Shown: positions 46,062 through 59,257 of the stretch, piece by piece
Position numbering within the stretch: the stretch's first letter is position 1
Layout: every line of letters begins with the position of its first letter
Source: Siphonodentalium dalli
Lineage: Eukaryota; Mollusca; Scaphopoda; Gadilida; Siphonodentaliidae
Assembly (NCBI GenBank): GCA_032622095.1
Contig: CP136068.1
Coordinates: forward strand, 57,060,025 to 57,124,024
DNA length: 64,000 nt
Direction: 5' to 3'
Position numbers and translations under genes: made by a program
Notes under the pieces: generated by a model
What the model saw: only the letters and a program-made list of their open reading frames with translations
Told to the model about the DNA's origin: nothing
Database searches by the model: none

Positions 46062-48673
46062 CGCCACTGGCAGCATTCGCCCCATGACTTTGTTCGAAAA
46101 AGCAATTGCAACAGCTTCCAAGTCAATAAGCTTGTACCAGCAGTTCAATACCCGGTATCCCAATGCCTTGACAACATTCATTCTCAACATGTTTTTTTAC
46201 CCTTGGAAGACTAACAAGTGACGATTTCGCCCATGTTGGATAAATCAAGAGTTACATTGCATACTGTGCAGAGTGGTTCTTTGTTGGTTTGAGCCATTTA
46301 ACGAAAAACGGGTCACTTTGAATGAACAATATCCTGGCATGTTTATTATTATTCAATATTATTATTGAGCGTCCTAAAAAAAATGTATGAGCACAACATC
46401 ATTATGCTGTATTATATCGCTTGTCCATGGCAGCTTACTGTGTTCATCTTTCGAATCTGGGCGAATCACTTTGTGGAGCAACCTCCAATTAAATAAAAAC
46501 CAGGAAAACTTGACAGACCAATTGTTATTCTAACTTCTAAACAGGAGTCCACCTATGCTTTGTACTTTACCTACTTTGTTTCATTCCATAATCCAGAATT
46601 CAGAACCTGTTATCTAGAATATATCACTTTTATCTGGATAAGGGATGCTACCCCTCAGATTAATAAATTATCTGTCAGTGTGTGGAATCAAACTACGGTG
46701 CGGAGACAAGATGTTTCTGGTTTACGCTGTTAAAAAACAAAAATGTTACTGAGTGTACCTAAAAAAATAGACTTTAATACTCATTCTGTCACTAGTTGTT
46801 GGTGCTTGGCATGGGATGTACAGACAAAGGATGTTATATTTGTCACTAGGTTCACCAATAAATTTGGATTTGATGTGTTTACTTTTAACCCTTTTGAATT
46901 TGATTTTCTCCGCTGCCAAGGAACATCCTCCATGGCATCATACACGAGTATTCAGTGAATATTCTTATGGGGTTTCATAGATTAATATTCGCTAAAGGCT
47001 ATGATATTATTTTCCCCTCTTGTTCATAATGGAGTTTTTATAAACGGAAGGTGAAAACAATACTGTATGATTGAGATGTCACGGGGGTGGACGGTTTTGT
47101 CCATTATTACATTTGTCTTGTGTTGGGTTTAGGATGATGATGCTTACATTTTATTTACCTTCTGTGCAAAATAAGCTACACTCAAATTGAAAGTTTTTAG
47201 AATGAGAACTGTTCCCCAAATTTGGAAGTTTGGTTGGACCACCTGGGAGATCGATTCAAAGGGTGACAGTAATTTTCCTCTGGTAGTTTCAATGGGCCAA
47301 GCATGGGAGTAGCATGCCACGAATGCCTTGAACTTGGGGGTGGAGGGGGTGTTGCACAATTAATTGGTTTGGCTAAGCTAGTCAAAACTTAGAAATAACT
47401 TTCCGACTGCCTCTGTGCATTGGATGGATTCCAAATTGTGGCACTTGGTATTCCTTTGAGGAATTCCTGATCCTAATTCTCATCCAAAAATGGCCCATTC
47501 TCAAAATCCATAATGATTATTATGACTTGTGTATGCGTGTATATGAAATGAAATTTTTATTAGCAGTCAGTTGTGTTAATTATATATCACTGTCGTCATT
47601 GTCTTATTGTATTCTATAAGCAGGTTATAGAATTGTTATTAGGGTTTATTTATTTACCAAATGCATATATATATATAAACATATATCATTGGTAACAGGA
47701 CTATTCTATTTGGAAACATGATTATATGAAGATGTGATTCTGAAAACCATTGCATTCAGCATTTATTTCACACTGCTTCCAAAATGCCTCACTGAGTTTT
47801 CCTGTCATATTTGTATATCACACAGTAACTGATATAATTTATGTCATCTTTCCTGGTACAAACATCTATTAGCATTAGTTTGTAGCTCATAATTGGTTAT
47901 GTGAATCTCTGTGCAATTGCAGAGATTCCACTGAAAACATGTTTCATTACAGGTGTGGAATTCCATCATAATTGTTATTATGATGTCAGTTGTAATTATC
48001 CATTGACTTATTAGTCACATCTCCTGCACCTCAGCATTCCATCTTCTCTCTACAACGTCAGCCCTGCATGTGTCCTCGCTTGGCGCTGCACAGAACATTC
48101 TTGCTCAGAATGTTTATTCTCTGCATGTCATCTTGATCTCTCAACTAGCCAGGTGTCGTAACTTCTCATTCATATATTTTTCCTTCTGAAGGAGGTTGTT
48201 AGAGTGTTTCTTGAATGCTTCAAATTCCTGAATGATAAGAACAATTAGAAGCGATGGCTTGAAGATGAGATTTGCAATGATGTTCACCCTTCCTGACGAT
48301 GTCGCAACTTAAGTTAACAAGGTGTTGGCAGTAGGTGATGCTATAGAACAGCACACCCACAACATTAATCTGAATTATATTGTGAACTTTAAGGGATAAT
48401 TTTGAACAGAAGCATACTTTTAAAAATAGGTTGAAATAAATTGAGCCATTATTTTACAATACTGGTAATATAGAAAACAATTTGTACACAAAGTACAAAA
48501 CTGCAGTATACACTTTTGAATCGCGAACAATTTACAAAGATACTTATTTATCATTTTTTTAGTCAAGTTTTTCCACATATATGGTTTGACAAGGGTCGAT
48601 TGGTGGGCAAGTGGCCCAAAACATATATAACACAGCTGTTGATTGATGGATTTTAACAATATTTGTTATGTGA
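46062..48673. other. Mostly single-copy sequence, no gene recognised
   Basis: After a short R1 tail (to about 46110, GGCAGCATTCGCCCC), no member of the repeat families is seen. The 71-codon frames at 46743-46958 and 47144-47359 have no motif and no splice context I can support. It could be intergenic or intronic. Confidence 0.5.
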
Positions 48674-48784
48674 GGTTAATATCGTGCAACAGCTGCACAC
48701 AGATAATCCCTCCAACAAATTTCTAACCAGAGTTTTAGCACTTGTTGCTATATTTAACAATTTTATGTCAGCGCGATATTAACC
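48674..48784. repeat. Small inverted-repeat unit
   Basis: GGTTAATATCG (48674-48684) faces a perfect inverse CGATATTAACC (48774-48784). A second hairpin, GTGCA-ACAGC-TGCAC, lies just inside. It is about 111 bp, possibly a degraded MITE. Confidence 0.45.
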
Positions 48785-49189
48785 TGGAACAAATGTCAAC
48801 CAATTTCTTTCATATCTGTTATATGGACCTTTCACAATAATGTCTCAATTGAGTTTGGTTACCAGGTTTGTGCGATTCTTTTTACCTGAGATACGTCCCT
48901 TAGTATATATTTTTGGCAATATTATGTCCATTAGACTTGAACAAACGTGAACAAATCGTCAAACAATTTCATTCATATTTACTATACGGATCTTCCACAA
49001 CAATATCTTGATCGAGGTCGAAAACCAGCTTTGTTCAATTTTAGCAAGGTCGGTTCACATGGGAATATTTGGTATGTCAGACTTCCTCAACTGTGTTGTG
49101 TGTGATAGCCACATGGTAGTTACATTTAATGCATTTTCAATCCATGTTTGGCATAAGTTCTGCATCTCGACACCGCAACTGATGTTTTT

Positions 49190-49341
49190 GTCCCCCGAAA
49201 AGAAAAAAATTTCGGGGGACTATTAAAATAGTTTATCAGCCCAAAATACAGGTCAGGAAATTTAGTATCGGATTTAGGGTCCTTGTTATTTTTTTCAGAA
49301 AAGCTGATGCCCCCAATGAAGCCACTTTTTCGGGGGACACT
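49190..49341 (+). repeat. R3 repeat, very short copy
   Basis: The hairpin GTCCCCCGAAAAG... TTTCGGGGGAC at the start and TTCGGGGGACACTGG at the end match the R3 boundaries seen at 12618 and 13880, with almost no tandem interior left. Confidence 0.65.
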
Positions 49342-49614
49342 GGCCAGATGGCCTATTATTTTTCTTCAATTTATGGATTGTAGGATGAGTTGCATGTAAT
49401 AAACGCAGAACGGCAAGTATGTGAATGAGTTTGTCGATATGGCACACTATGTATGGCAAATATGGTATTATTGACTAGACATTTACAATTATTGGAATAA
49501 AATATTCATATTTTCAAAACAGTACATCACATCTATTGGTATAAAGATATTAAATATGTGTTATAGAATAAACCTGGTTCAAGAAGGGTTAATTAATCAA
49601 TACAAAAATCCATA

Positions 49615-49790
49615 CAGATGAAGAGTGTGCTAAGAAAAACCTAGGTTATAAATATGAGGCAGATCGGATGAAAAGTATTGCATCGGATAATGTGTGTGAA
49701 GGGTTAATTCTTTTCTAAACCAATCAACCAAAAAATATTGTTCAGATGTTAATCGTGTTCAGCTGATATGGTACAACTGAAGTGGTTGGA
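49615..49790 (-). repeat. R2-related fragment, reverse orientation
   Basis: Reverse complement shares GGTTGAT.GGTTTAGAAAA, AATTAACCCTTCACACACAT and GATCTGCCTCATATTT with about 820-905 in the R2 copy near the left edge. Confidence 0.6.
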
Positions 49791-49917
49791 ATTTGACTAT
49801 AATATTTGAATACCATAATATTAAGGTGAGCAAACAATCCTCAACAAGAATTTGATCCATGAGAAATATTACAACACAGAATCATTAAAATATATTGCCC
49901 CTGGTACTCCTGGTACT

Positions 49918-51508
49918 TTACTATGATGCTGGTGGGTTATACTGAATTACTATGATGCCGGGGGTCATACTGAATTACTGTGATGCCGGGGGTCATACTG
50001 AATTACTATGATGCCGGGGGTCATACTGAATTACTATGATGCTGGTGGGTCATACTGAACTACTATGATGCTGGTGGGTCATACTGAATTACTATGATGC
50101 TGGCGGGTCATACTGAATTACTATGATGCTGGCGGGTCATACTGAATTACTATGGTGTTGGTGGGTCATACTGAATTACTGTGATGCCGGGGGTCATACT
50201 GAATTACTATGATGCTGGTGGGTCATACTGAACTACTATGATGCTGGTGGGTCATACTGAATTACTATGATGCTGGCGGGTCATACTGAATTACTATGAT
50301 GCTGGCGGGTCATACTGAATTACTATGATGCCGGTGGGTCATACTGAATTACTATGATGCCGGTGGGTCATCCTGAATTACTGTCGGTGGGTCATACTGA
50401 ATTACTATACTGGTGGGTCATGCTGAATTACTATGCCAGTGGGTCATATTGAATTACTATGATGCCGGTGGGTCATACAGAATTACTATGGTGTTGGTGG
50501 GTCATACTGAATTACTATGATGCCGGTGGGTCATACTGAATTACTATGACAGTGGGTCATACTGAATTACTATGATGCCGGTGGGTCATACTGAATTACT
50601 ATGATGCTGGTGGGTCATACTGAATTACTGTGATGCCGGGGGTCATACTGAATTACTGTGATGCCGGTGGGTCATACTGAATTACTATGATGCCGGTGGG
50701 TCATACTGAATTACTATGATGCCGGTGGGTCATCCTGAATTACTGTCGGTGGGTCATACTGAATTACTATACTGGTGGGTCATGCTGAATTAATATGCCG
50801 GTGGGTCATATTGAATTACTATGCCGGTGGGTCATACTGAATTACTATGATGCCGGTGGGTCATACTGAATTAATATGACAGTGGGTCATACTGAATTAA
50901 TATGACAGTGGGTCATACTGAATTACTATGATGCCGGTGGGTCATACTGAATTACTATGATGCCGGTGGGTCATACTGAATTACTATGATGCCGGTGGGT
51001 CATACTGAATTACTATGATGCCGGTGGGTCATACTGAATTACTGTGATGCCGGTGGGTCATCCTGAATTACTGTCGGTGGGTCATACTGAATTACTATGC
51101 CGGTGGGTCATGCTGAATTACTGTGATGCCGGGGGGTCATACTGAATTACTGTGATGCCGGGGGTCATACTGAATTACTGTGATGCCGGGGGTCATACTG
51201 AATTACTGTGATGCCGGGGGTCATACTGAATTACTATGATGCTGGTGGGTCATACTGAATTACTGTGATGCTGGTGGGTCATACTGAATTACTGTGATGC
51301 CGGGGGTCATACTGAATTACTGTGATGCCGGTGGGTCATACTGAATTACTATGCCGGTGGGTCATACTGAATTACTGTGATGCCGGGGGTCATACTGAAT
51401 TACTATGATGCTGGTGGGTCATACTAAATTACTATGATGCCGGTGGGTCATACTGAATTACTGTGATGCCGGGGGTCATACTGAATTACTGTGATGCCGG
51501 TGGGGCAA
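49918..51508 (+). repeat. Minisatellite, 29-bp unit, about 55 copies
   Basis: The commonest unit is TCATACTGAATTACTATGATG followed by CCGGTGGG. Variants have GCTGGTGGG, GCCGGGGG (28 bp), ACTGTGATG, and shortened forms lacking GATG (ACTGTCGG, ATGCCGG, TGACAG). Blocks of variants recur in the same order (for example around 50160-50400 and 50560-50790), which indicates multi-unit duplications. Non-coding: length variants break the frame. Confidence 0.95.
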
Positions 51509-53600
51509 AGTGATGCTGTTAAGAATTCAATTTTATTTGATGCGATTCGGAATCTTTCGGCTGCCTGATTCAAATTTTATCGAATCTTTTCCACCTGTGC
51601 ATTCCAATTGTTTCTATAGATTACAGAGTACATACCTGTGATAAGAAATTTCATGATACTAATGAATGCACACACTTACAGATAACACTGTCGCAAATGA
51701 TCTACAGATAGACCGCCCAATCTTTATAAGAATGATGTTCGCCAATTGGGACTCCGGTATTCCAGGATTTGTATGTCACAAGGGAATTACCGTACATACA
51801 AACTCAATCAGTGAAAACCTCGCAAGCCTCTGTAATGTATACTGACATGGGTCAAGGAGTTCAGAATGAAAATGGTTCCACAACTGTTCATGTTCCATCT
51901 CTTCAGACTATATACACTCGAGACAATGATTCGGTTTGAGACTCGATGCAATTTTGATTGTTTTGCCCAGATTCGATTTGAAATGTAAACCCCCGATTCG
52001 CAGGGCACTAAAGAAAATGTGCCGTTACTTTTTGTAATATTGTTATTTTGCAGCCTTTTAAATAGCTAATCTGAATAAATGGAGGCAAAGTCATTTTCTG
52101 AATAAAACATTCAAAGACCAAATATTGTATAATATTTTAATAATGGCACTTTTGGTTGTTGCAAACTGACTATAAATTCATAATCAAGATGGCTATTCCT
52201 GTAGTTTTTCAAACACCAGAGTAGCCATGATTAAATATTTAAAAATATATATGCTCATTAAAGTTTCATACAAATACTGGCTATTTCACAAATCACTCGA
52301 ATTAGCCAAACACCGCGAAAATAACAACTTTTGAAAAAAGTATGGTACATTTTCTCATAGAAATTCACCAGCATCATAGCAAATTAGCATGACCACTTGT
52401 CCACGAGTGTAGATGTTGGTGGCTGCACCCTATCAAACTATTCCATAGGCCGTCAAGGACAACAGTGGATTAGAAGAAATTTCCCTAAAGGATACTGAGC
52501 AACATTGAATATTACTTCAAACTGCGCTCATTTCAGCGAGATATCGTAAAGTTGCAGCCATCATGTCATGTATTGTAGAGGTGCAAATGAGCATGCAAAA
52601 TATGTTTCGCTAGGGTTTTCCTGCATTTCCGCATATAACAGTATTAACAGAGACTGACCAAATTAACTGTTACAAATCTCATCTGCGATATGGATTTATG
52701 GAATTTGCAAAAATGGTACATATATTTGGATTAATTAAGCATTCATCATTGGTGTTCATCCTTTTGGATACTTGAAATGGGGGCCGGGTGATTGAATGCG
52801 AGAACAAACAAGAGTGAATACTTCAAACTGCAGAACAGATCTATACACTATATTGAATGATTAAACTTATATACACATATTAGTGATTGGGTGAATAGAA
52901 TATGAATGTGTATGAATAACTGATTTGGTAGTTTAAAAAAAAAATCACAAAGGAATATTAATGAATTGCTGAATGGTCAAACTGAAATGACAAATGAATA
53001 AGAAATAGAAATGATGTGTGTGTGGGTGATGTAAATGATTTGTAGCACAATATAATACACATACACAGGTTGGTGACAAATCGGTACAAATGTCACTACT
53101 GTGCAACAATGTTACACTATTCTCGGTCAACCAATCAAACAGGCTATTTTAAATAAGTTTGTGTCCTGCCAAAGTTTTTCTTGATTGTCTTGATCCTGTT
53201 ATAACCATACAAATGAATAGAATGATTGGTATATTAGATTACCGTCCTCCATTCATTCATCCATCCATCCAACAGTATGACCTCTATCTATGTAAATATT
53301 TATCCAATTGTGATTTAAACTTCAAAATGTTTCCATTGAATTACAGTTCTTTAATACCTACTTTTGGACAAAGAATTAAAGCACAATTGAAGCTGAAAGA
53401 TTTGTGCCTTTCCCAAAAATATTTTTTATACATAACTACCAGCTAAATCAATCTGAAAGTGAAACTTGATATTTATAAGCAAGTACATCTCTTTAAACAT
53501 TAATGGGTCATGCAGTAATTTTAATTAATAACAAGGGGTACGCGTCTAAGATGCTTTGGCAAGTTTTTTGGCAGTCGAACCCCAACTTCTGCCAATAAGG
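51509..53600. other. Mixed non-coding stretch
   Basis: Near 51536-52010 are GATGCGATTCGGAATC and GATTCGCAGGGCACT, which resemble the GATTCGAAT and CAGGACCCTA ends of the hAT-like element at 55528, so a degraded relative may lie here. The dispersed repeat copy is at 52090-52400. From 52400 to 53600 I see nothing I can name. Confidence 0.4.
52090..52400 (+). repeat. Dispersed ~300 bp repeat, copy 2
   Basis: Parallels 34930-35290: ATATTTTAATAATGG, AAGATGGCTATTCCTGTAG, TTTCATACAAATACTGGCT and GAATTAGCCAAACACCG are in the same order. Confidence 0.6.
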
Positions 53601-53628
53601 TGCACAACTCCGGGAAAAAAGTCGGACG

Positions 53629-54270
53629 GTGGTATATTATTGCAATAGACCTATATACCAAATATCAATTGAATCCTTTAATATTTCATTGAGTTATCGC
53701 ACTAATGGTGATAAAATTGTTATTAAAATAGACAAACTAAGACCCATAACTCCGGAAAAAAATTCAGACAAACCAGGTTTTCGAACTCGTCCGAGATATT
53801 GTTGCAAGAGACTCATTTACCAAATATTGTTTAAATCAGTTAATATTTCATTGAGTTATTGCGCTAACGGTGATATAATTGCTAAAAATAGACAAACTAA
53901 GACCCATAACTCCAGAAAAAATATTCGGACAAACCTGGTTTTCGAACTCGTCCGAGATATTGTTGCAAGAGTCTCATATACCAAATATTGTTGAAATTGG
54001 TTAATATTTGCGTGAGTTATCGCGTTAACGGTGAAAAACTTGACTAAAAACTATCTAAGATGGATAACTCTTGTCAAAAAGTTTGGACGTGACCTATTTT
54101 CTACATGCAGTAAATAGTCATTGGAAGCAACTCACAAACCAAATTTTTTTTGAATCCGTTCACAAATGTCGAAGTTATAAGGCATTCTTTAGGTCCGCCC
54201 GCCCGCCGCCCGCCAACCGTCCCTCGTCAAACCATAAGTCGAGTTTTTGAAAAACTCGACTAACAAGGGA
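53629..54270 (+). repeat. Tandem ~166 bp units ending in a hairpin
   Basis: Three units share ATATACCAAATAT.., TTTCATTGAGTTAT.GC, ACTAAGACCCATAACTCC and CAAACC.GGTTTTCGAACTC. A GC-rich CGCCCGCCGCCCGCC stretch and the hairpin GTCGAGTTTTT-GAAAAACTCGAC (about 54238-54261), followed by TAAC, close it. A hairpin before CTAA recalls a Helitron 3' end, but the 5' end is not found. Confidence 0.65.
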
Positions 54271-54789
54271 AAGTCAATCTAACTATTGATACAACTTTGC
54301 TGAAAATTCTATATATATTCAGTGTGTGTTTTATGCCTATAACTATTCATATGTTCATCATTGTGCACAGACTATATGACACATATCTGCATTTTATAAT
54401 GAGCAAGGGTCTGTATATTGTCAAAACTGTCCTAAAACCGCATTATGTTCACAAATATCATATCTCTCAGTGAGGTTTGGGACCTTTAATCTGCAGCTGG
54501 AGGAACGCAAGGAAGAATAAATTTTGTCTATAAGCGAAAGATTTTCGACAAAAAGACACATTCTCAATGTTTGGCCTAGATAGTAGAAATCTCAGTGCAA
54601 ATTTTGGCACCAAACAAAATTTCATTTGTGACATGAAGTCCATTACTAACTGTAACTTTCAAAATACAGAAAGCATCATCGTTCAAACTCTTCAGTTGTC
54701 ACATAATGGAATATAATCTAGATCAGATAACGATCATAGATATAAGAGACAGTATTAACTGGTGCCAATTGAAACATGGGCAGGACGGA

Positions 54790-55425
54790 AACTAAATTAA
54801 AAAATTTATGAGCGGACGGACAAAAATTCTACATTTTCAAAAGAACATAGAGTGATAACTCTGGAACGGAAAATGCAAGCAAACCCTCTTTTTAATACCG
54901 AAGCAAACCCTCTTTTTAATGCCACAGCTCCATGCCAAATTTCAACAGAATCCAAACGGGAAATGAGAACAACGGCAATAAATGCTCTTTTGAAAGCCCT
55001 CTTGGTGCCATGCCTGCATACCAAATTTTATTGAGATCCGATAACCCATGGTTGAGATGAGGAATGGACAAAAATCAAACATTTTCAGATAAACAAAGAG
55101 GATGAATGAAAAATGTGAACAACGTCAATGAACCCTGTTTTGAAGCCCTCCCAATGCCAAACCTGCATACCAAATTTCCTCAAGATCCAATAACCCATGG
55201 TTGAGAAATATGTGCGAATGGACAGACATCAAACATTTTCAGATAAACAAAGAGGATAACTCTTGATTGAAAAATGTGAACAACGTCAATGAACCCTGTT
55301 TTGAAGCCCTCCCAATGCCAAACCTGCATACCAAATTTCATCGAGATCAGATAACCCATGGTTGAGATATATGAGCGGACGGGCGCATGTAATCCATTAT
55401 AGACCCTCCATCTTTTGAATGGGGG
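54790..55425 (+). repeat. Tandem ~155 bp units
   Basis: AACCCATGGTTGAGA recurs near 55043, 55192 and 55353, with CTGCATACCAAATTT, CATTTTCAGATAAACAAAGA and GTGAACAACGTCAATGAACC between. It ends with ATAGACCCTCCATCTTTTGA. Non-coding. Confidence 0.7.
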
Positions 55426-55527
55426 TATAAGGTGATTTTATTTGACCGGTGGTTTTTTAGAAATAAAAAATTTGATTCTGGGAACAACATTGAATCAAAC
55501 ATTGCTTCCAACTGTCTGTGATAACTA

Positions 55528-56640
55528 TAGGGTCCTGTGAATTGGAGATTTTGATCGATTCGAATTCAGGAAATCGAATCGAATATCGAATCGAATCATA
55601 TCTGTGTGTTGCATTCTCAAATGGGCATGTTTTGTCAACGATTATACGATTTGTGAAAGGTTCTATGAACTACACGCACAAAGTTCCATCATGACTTATG
55701 TGGCGATGAACCGTCGTTTAACTTCAGTTCGAATGATAATTGTCGAGAAAGAAAAAAACAGATTAAAAAAAACGTCCATGTGGCCATCACGACGATTAAT
55801 ATATAACCACTAAACGGATTATCGGAACTAAAATCACGCAAAATTTGTACAGTTTGCATGTACATGCAAAATTGCAAAACGACCTTCGAAATCACCCGTT
55901 GTTATAAACTTGAAGATGCAACAACAGTCGCAGTGTAGCCTGTTTATGTAGGGCTGGATGCTTCTTGGACATATGATTCCATAGATGGGTCGTTGTCGCA
56001 GATGCTTGCGATTTATACACCATGTTGCAGTCATCACACGTGTAAGTCCCTGCACTATACCTGCAATGTTATCATGTTTAAAATAAACATGAATAACGGA
56101 CGACATTTTGTCAAGTGTCAAAGAACGCTCCGAAATTGAAAGTAAATTTTCAAAAGAAAACACCGCCAAAATGCACTTTTCGATGCCGGGAACATGTGTT
56201 GTTTACATTCTCAGCTATATTACATAACGCAGAATCTGAGGATAGACGGCGGATAACGCTAGCGGTTGTTCAGTCGCTATTACTATTCACGCGCGTCGTC
56301 GGTCCATCGGTGATCTCCGAACTTTTGGCTACTATGTTCAAAGCTAGAATTCAGGCGTATTTAGTTGTCCTATAGTGGCTAATTGCTGGCTATACTTATA
56401 TTTGAAATATATAATCGCAATGTACAATAAGAATTATAAGGTTTGCATATATACATCATTTTCTGTAATTAAATGGCACAAAAAACAGCTAAGATCGACG
56501 TGTGTACTTGTCCGTAAACAGCCTACTTTGCCACCAATGTATATTCAAAATTTTGAGTTGGCAATTTCGACTCGAATTCGAATCGAATTTGACTTTCGAA
56601 TCGAATCTCGAATCGAATATCGACTATTCGCAGGACCCTA
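55528..56640. mobile_element. Non-autonomous hAT-like element (1.1 kb)
   Basis: Ends TAGGGTCCTG and CAGGACCCTA, with the perfect 8-bp duplication GATAACTA at 55520-55527 and 56641-56648. Subterminal GAATCGAAT/ATTCGAATC motifs are dense at both ends (55555-55600, 56570-56630). The frames at 55834-56169, 56115-56375 and 56375-56641 show no transposase blocks. Confidence 0.88.
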
Positions 56641-56984
56641 GATAACTATTTCTGAATCACGCAATTACGGATGCAAAATTCATTGGATGTATTCTCAAAT
56701 TATAAGTTGTCATGCAAAATTCATCATACATAGCCGAGATTCAAACTGGGCCCAGACTCTCAAATTATAAGTCGACAAGGACCATAACTGTGGTAAAAAT
56801 GGGTGGACCAAACCTAAATTTGAACTTAATCTGTATTTTCATGAGTAGTCCATATACAAAATTTGAAAACAATTGGATAACTTTAACTAAAGCTATCATC
56901 CAGAACCCAAATAATGTGCAATTCTTAGTCGACAAGCACCATAACTCCAGTTATCATCAGGAAACCATCTGGGATGGGCTGACG

Positions 56985-57040
56985 GACAGACACCACTGAT
57001 TTCTATACTGCCCCAAAATTGTTTTTCAGGGGACAAAAAT
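56985..57040. repeat. R3-like end fragment
   Basis: GGACAGACACCACTGATTTC, then CTGCCCCAAAATTGTTTTTC and AGGGGACAAAAATAGACC, resemble the GGGGAC end of R3. No partner end is identified with confidence. Confidence 0.35.
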
Positions 57041-57990
57041 AGACCGGATCTAACTATAATTTATCCCACATGTTAATGAAATGCTATTCGTTGAACTTGA
57101 ATACTTAAATTATACATATCTATAAATAGGCTGTATTTATAGACCAAACACTGCACCAAAAGCCAACATTGACAAGTTCACTTCCAAATTTGAAAATATT
57201 GCATCTATCCAAATCTATCCACTCACCTGAGGGTGATAGGAATTAGACGGTCAATTATGACTATATCACCTCTTAACAATATACATTGTTCCACACCTTT
57301 CATTTTTTGTTATTTTCATATATGTGTATATTGTAAATAAAATTATCCTGTCCTATCCTTTGATGGTGTCCACAATGGACTACAGATGCTGGAGACTGGT
57401 GCCAAATAGCATGAAACACTGACTCTGGTCTCCAGGGGCAGACAACATCAAACATGCCCTTGATATTATGCTGTAGACTTCATGAAAGCAGTGATATACA
57501 ATTGTCAGAATGCAATACGATAGTCAAACTTTTAGTGCTGAACAATAGTAAAAACATCAAATAATGGGAGATGCAGAACAATTGTTATATGGCCTGGTCG
57601 TCGAAGTATTTTGATACTTGCACACATTTATTGATTACATTTATTCTTTCTTCGCACTTGAACATGGTACTTCATACCATGAATAATGTAGCAACGTTAA
57701 ACACAACACCAATTGCAAACAGACCAATGTTTAATTTATTTATTAAAACCAAATATAAGGTCTGTTTAATCTGCGTTGGGTGTTAAAGCTAATTATAGTC
57801 AAAAATATTATATATTCATTACATCAGGTGGAATGTGCGCACATCAAAAGCATAGATCTTTGATATTTATACGTTGTGAAATGGAATACTTGTGACCTGA
57901 TCTCATGCTCTGTTAACTCACCCTTTGCACGCCACACAAACATCGGCTGAGAATCAAAACAGCAAAATGTGAAGGGTCAATGACAATTAA

Positions 57991-58373
57991 CCCTTTACCC
58001 AACAAACCGGCCAAATAAAGCTTCAACAGCCTAAAATATCTTCGGTCTGTCTCAAAAACGCCATACAAATATGGATATCATTGGAACCGGCTCCTTGACC
58101 ACATTGTGATAGTTACAGTTAGCCCTGTGCCAATGCATTCCCTTATATATGCGAGTCGACCATAGGTCGCCTCGCATATATATAAGAGAATGCATTGGCC
58201 TAAAAAAAATCTTTTTTTTAACACTTTTTACCATTTTTTTTACATTCTTTAACAATTTTATAATTTTTAATGTGTTAAGCCAATGCATTCTCTTATATAT
58301 GCGAGGCGACCTATGGTCGACTCGCATATATAAGAGAATGCATTGGCACAGGGCCCTTCTGTTGGGTAAAGGG
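57991..58373. mobile_element. TTAA MITE with nested palindromes
   Basis: Ends CCCTTTACCCAACA and TGTTGGGTAAAGGG, with TTAA at 57987-57990 and 58374-58377. Inside, each half carries its own near-perfect palindrome (CCAATGCATTC.CTTATATAT ... GCGAG.CGACC). The two palindromes are also inverted copies of each other, joined by a T/A-rich spacer (58201-58275). piggyBac-like by target site; CCC ends suit that superfamily. Confidence 0.85.
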
Positions 58374-58707
58374 TTAAGCCTACATCAGTGAAAAATCACA
58401 GTGGTTGCATTAGCTAGAAATTCATTGATATAAAATTAGGTGCCAATTTTCACTATTCTGCTACCAAATGACCATAAACTACCATTTCTTGATGATATTC
58501 TTTGGGTATTTTGGACACAAGATGTCACAAACTTAAACTATAAACAATTATTTTGAAGGGTATGAAATTGAGAATAAACTCCAAAATAAACTTCTATCAC
58601 TACATAGGATATCCTGCAAATGGTATACCACTTTTGATTGGTTTAGTTTTCATCAGGAGGACCATGATTGCCACGTGTTGAGATGCTAATGGGGCCCGTC
58701 TTTTATA

Positions 58708-59257
58708 CCAAGGGCTTGTATTCACCAACTAGGTTTATTTTATAAACCAGGTAGTTTGGTAACCAGGTATTTGGTAATGACTGAATGCACAAGGTACCTT
58801 TGCTACCGTTTATGACACAAACTGTTGTCAATATGATTGACCCAATCTATCATATTTTCCATTTATCGACACCGCCTCATGACTAAATCGCGAACACTAA
58901 CCGGATAAATTCCACAAATAGCTGCAAATAGAGGAAGACTCAGACAAAATCTTTCTGCAGATGAATGTTAACAGATATAATTGGGCTGGTGGAGACTCTT
59001 TATGTTCAAGAATGTGGATGTTAGTACACAAACATGCTGCCCATAATTAAATTGAACCAAGCATATTTACTGCTACATGAGAAGGCGATCAACAATTGTG
59101 GCCAATCTATGATAGCCATCAAATCTCCATGATGGGATAATCCTATACAGCCTCGATGTCAATCCAATCAACGACCACAGATAGCTTCGCATTGAGCTTC
59201 ACCCGGTATAAACTACTTCGAATATATATAAACTTAGTTCGTGAATACAAGCCTTGG
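58708..59257. mobile_element. 550-bp inverted-repeat element
   Basis: CCAAGGGCTTGTATTCACCA and, inverted, CCAAGGCTTGTATTCACGAA match over about 31 bp with one indel and a few mismatches. No clear target duplication. Non-coding interior. Confidence 0.6.

Noticed and set aside
49918-51508. CRISPR-like direct repeats
   Set aside because: The units are contiguous, without unique spacers, and the genome is eukaryotic; it is a minisatellite.
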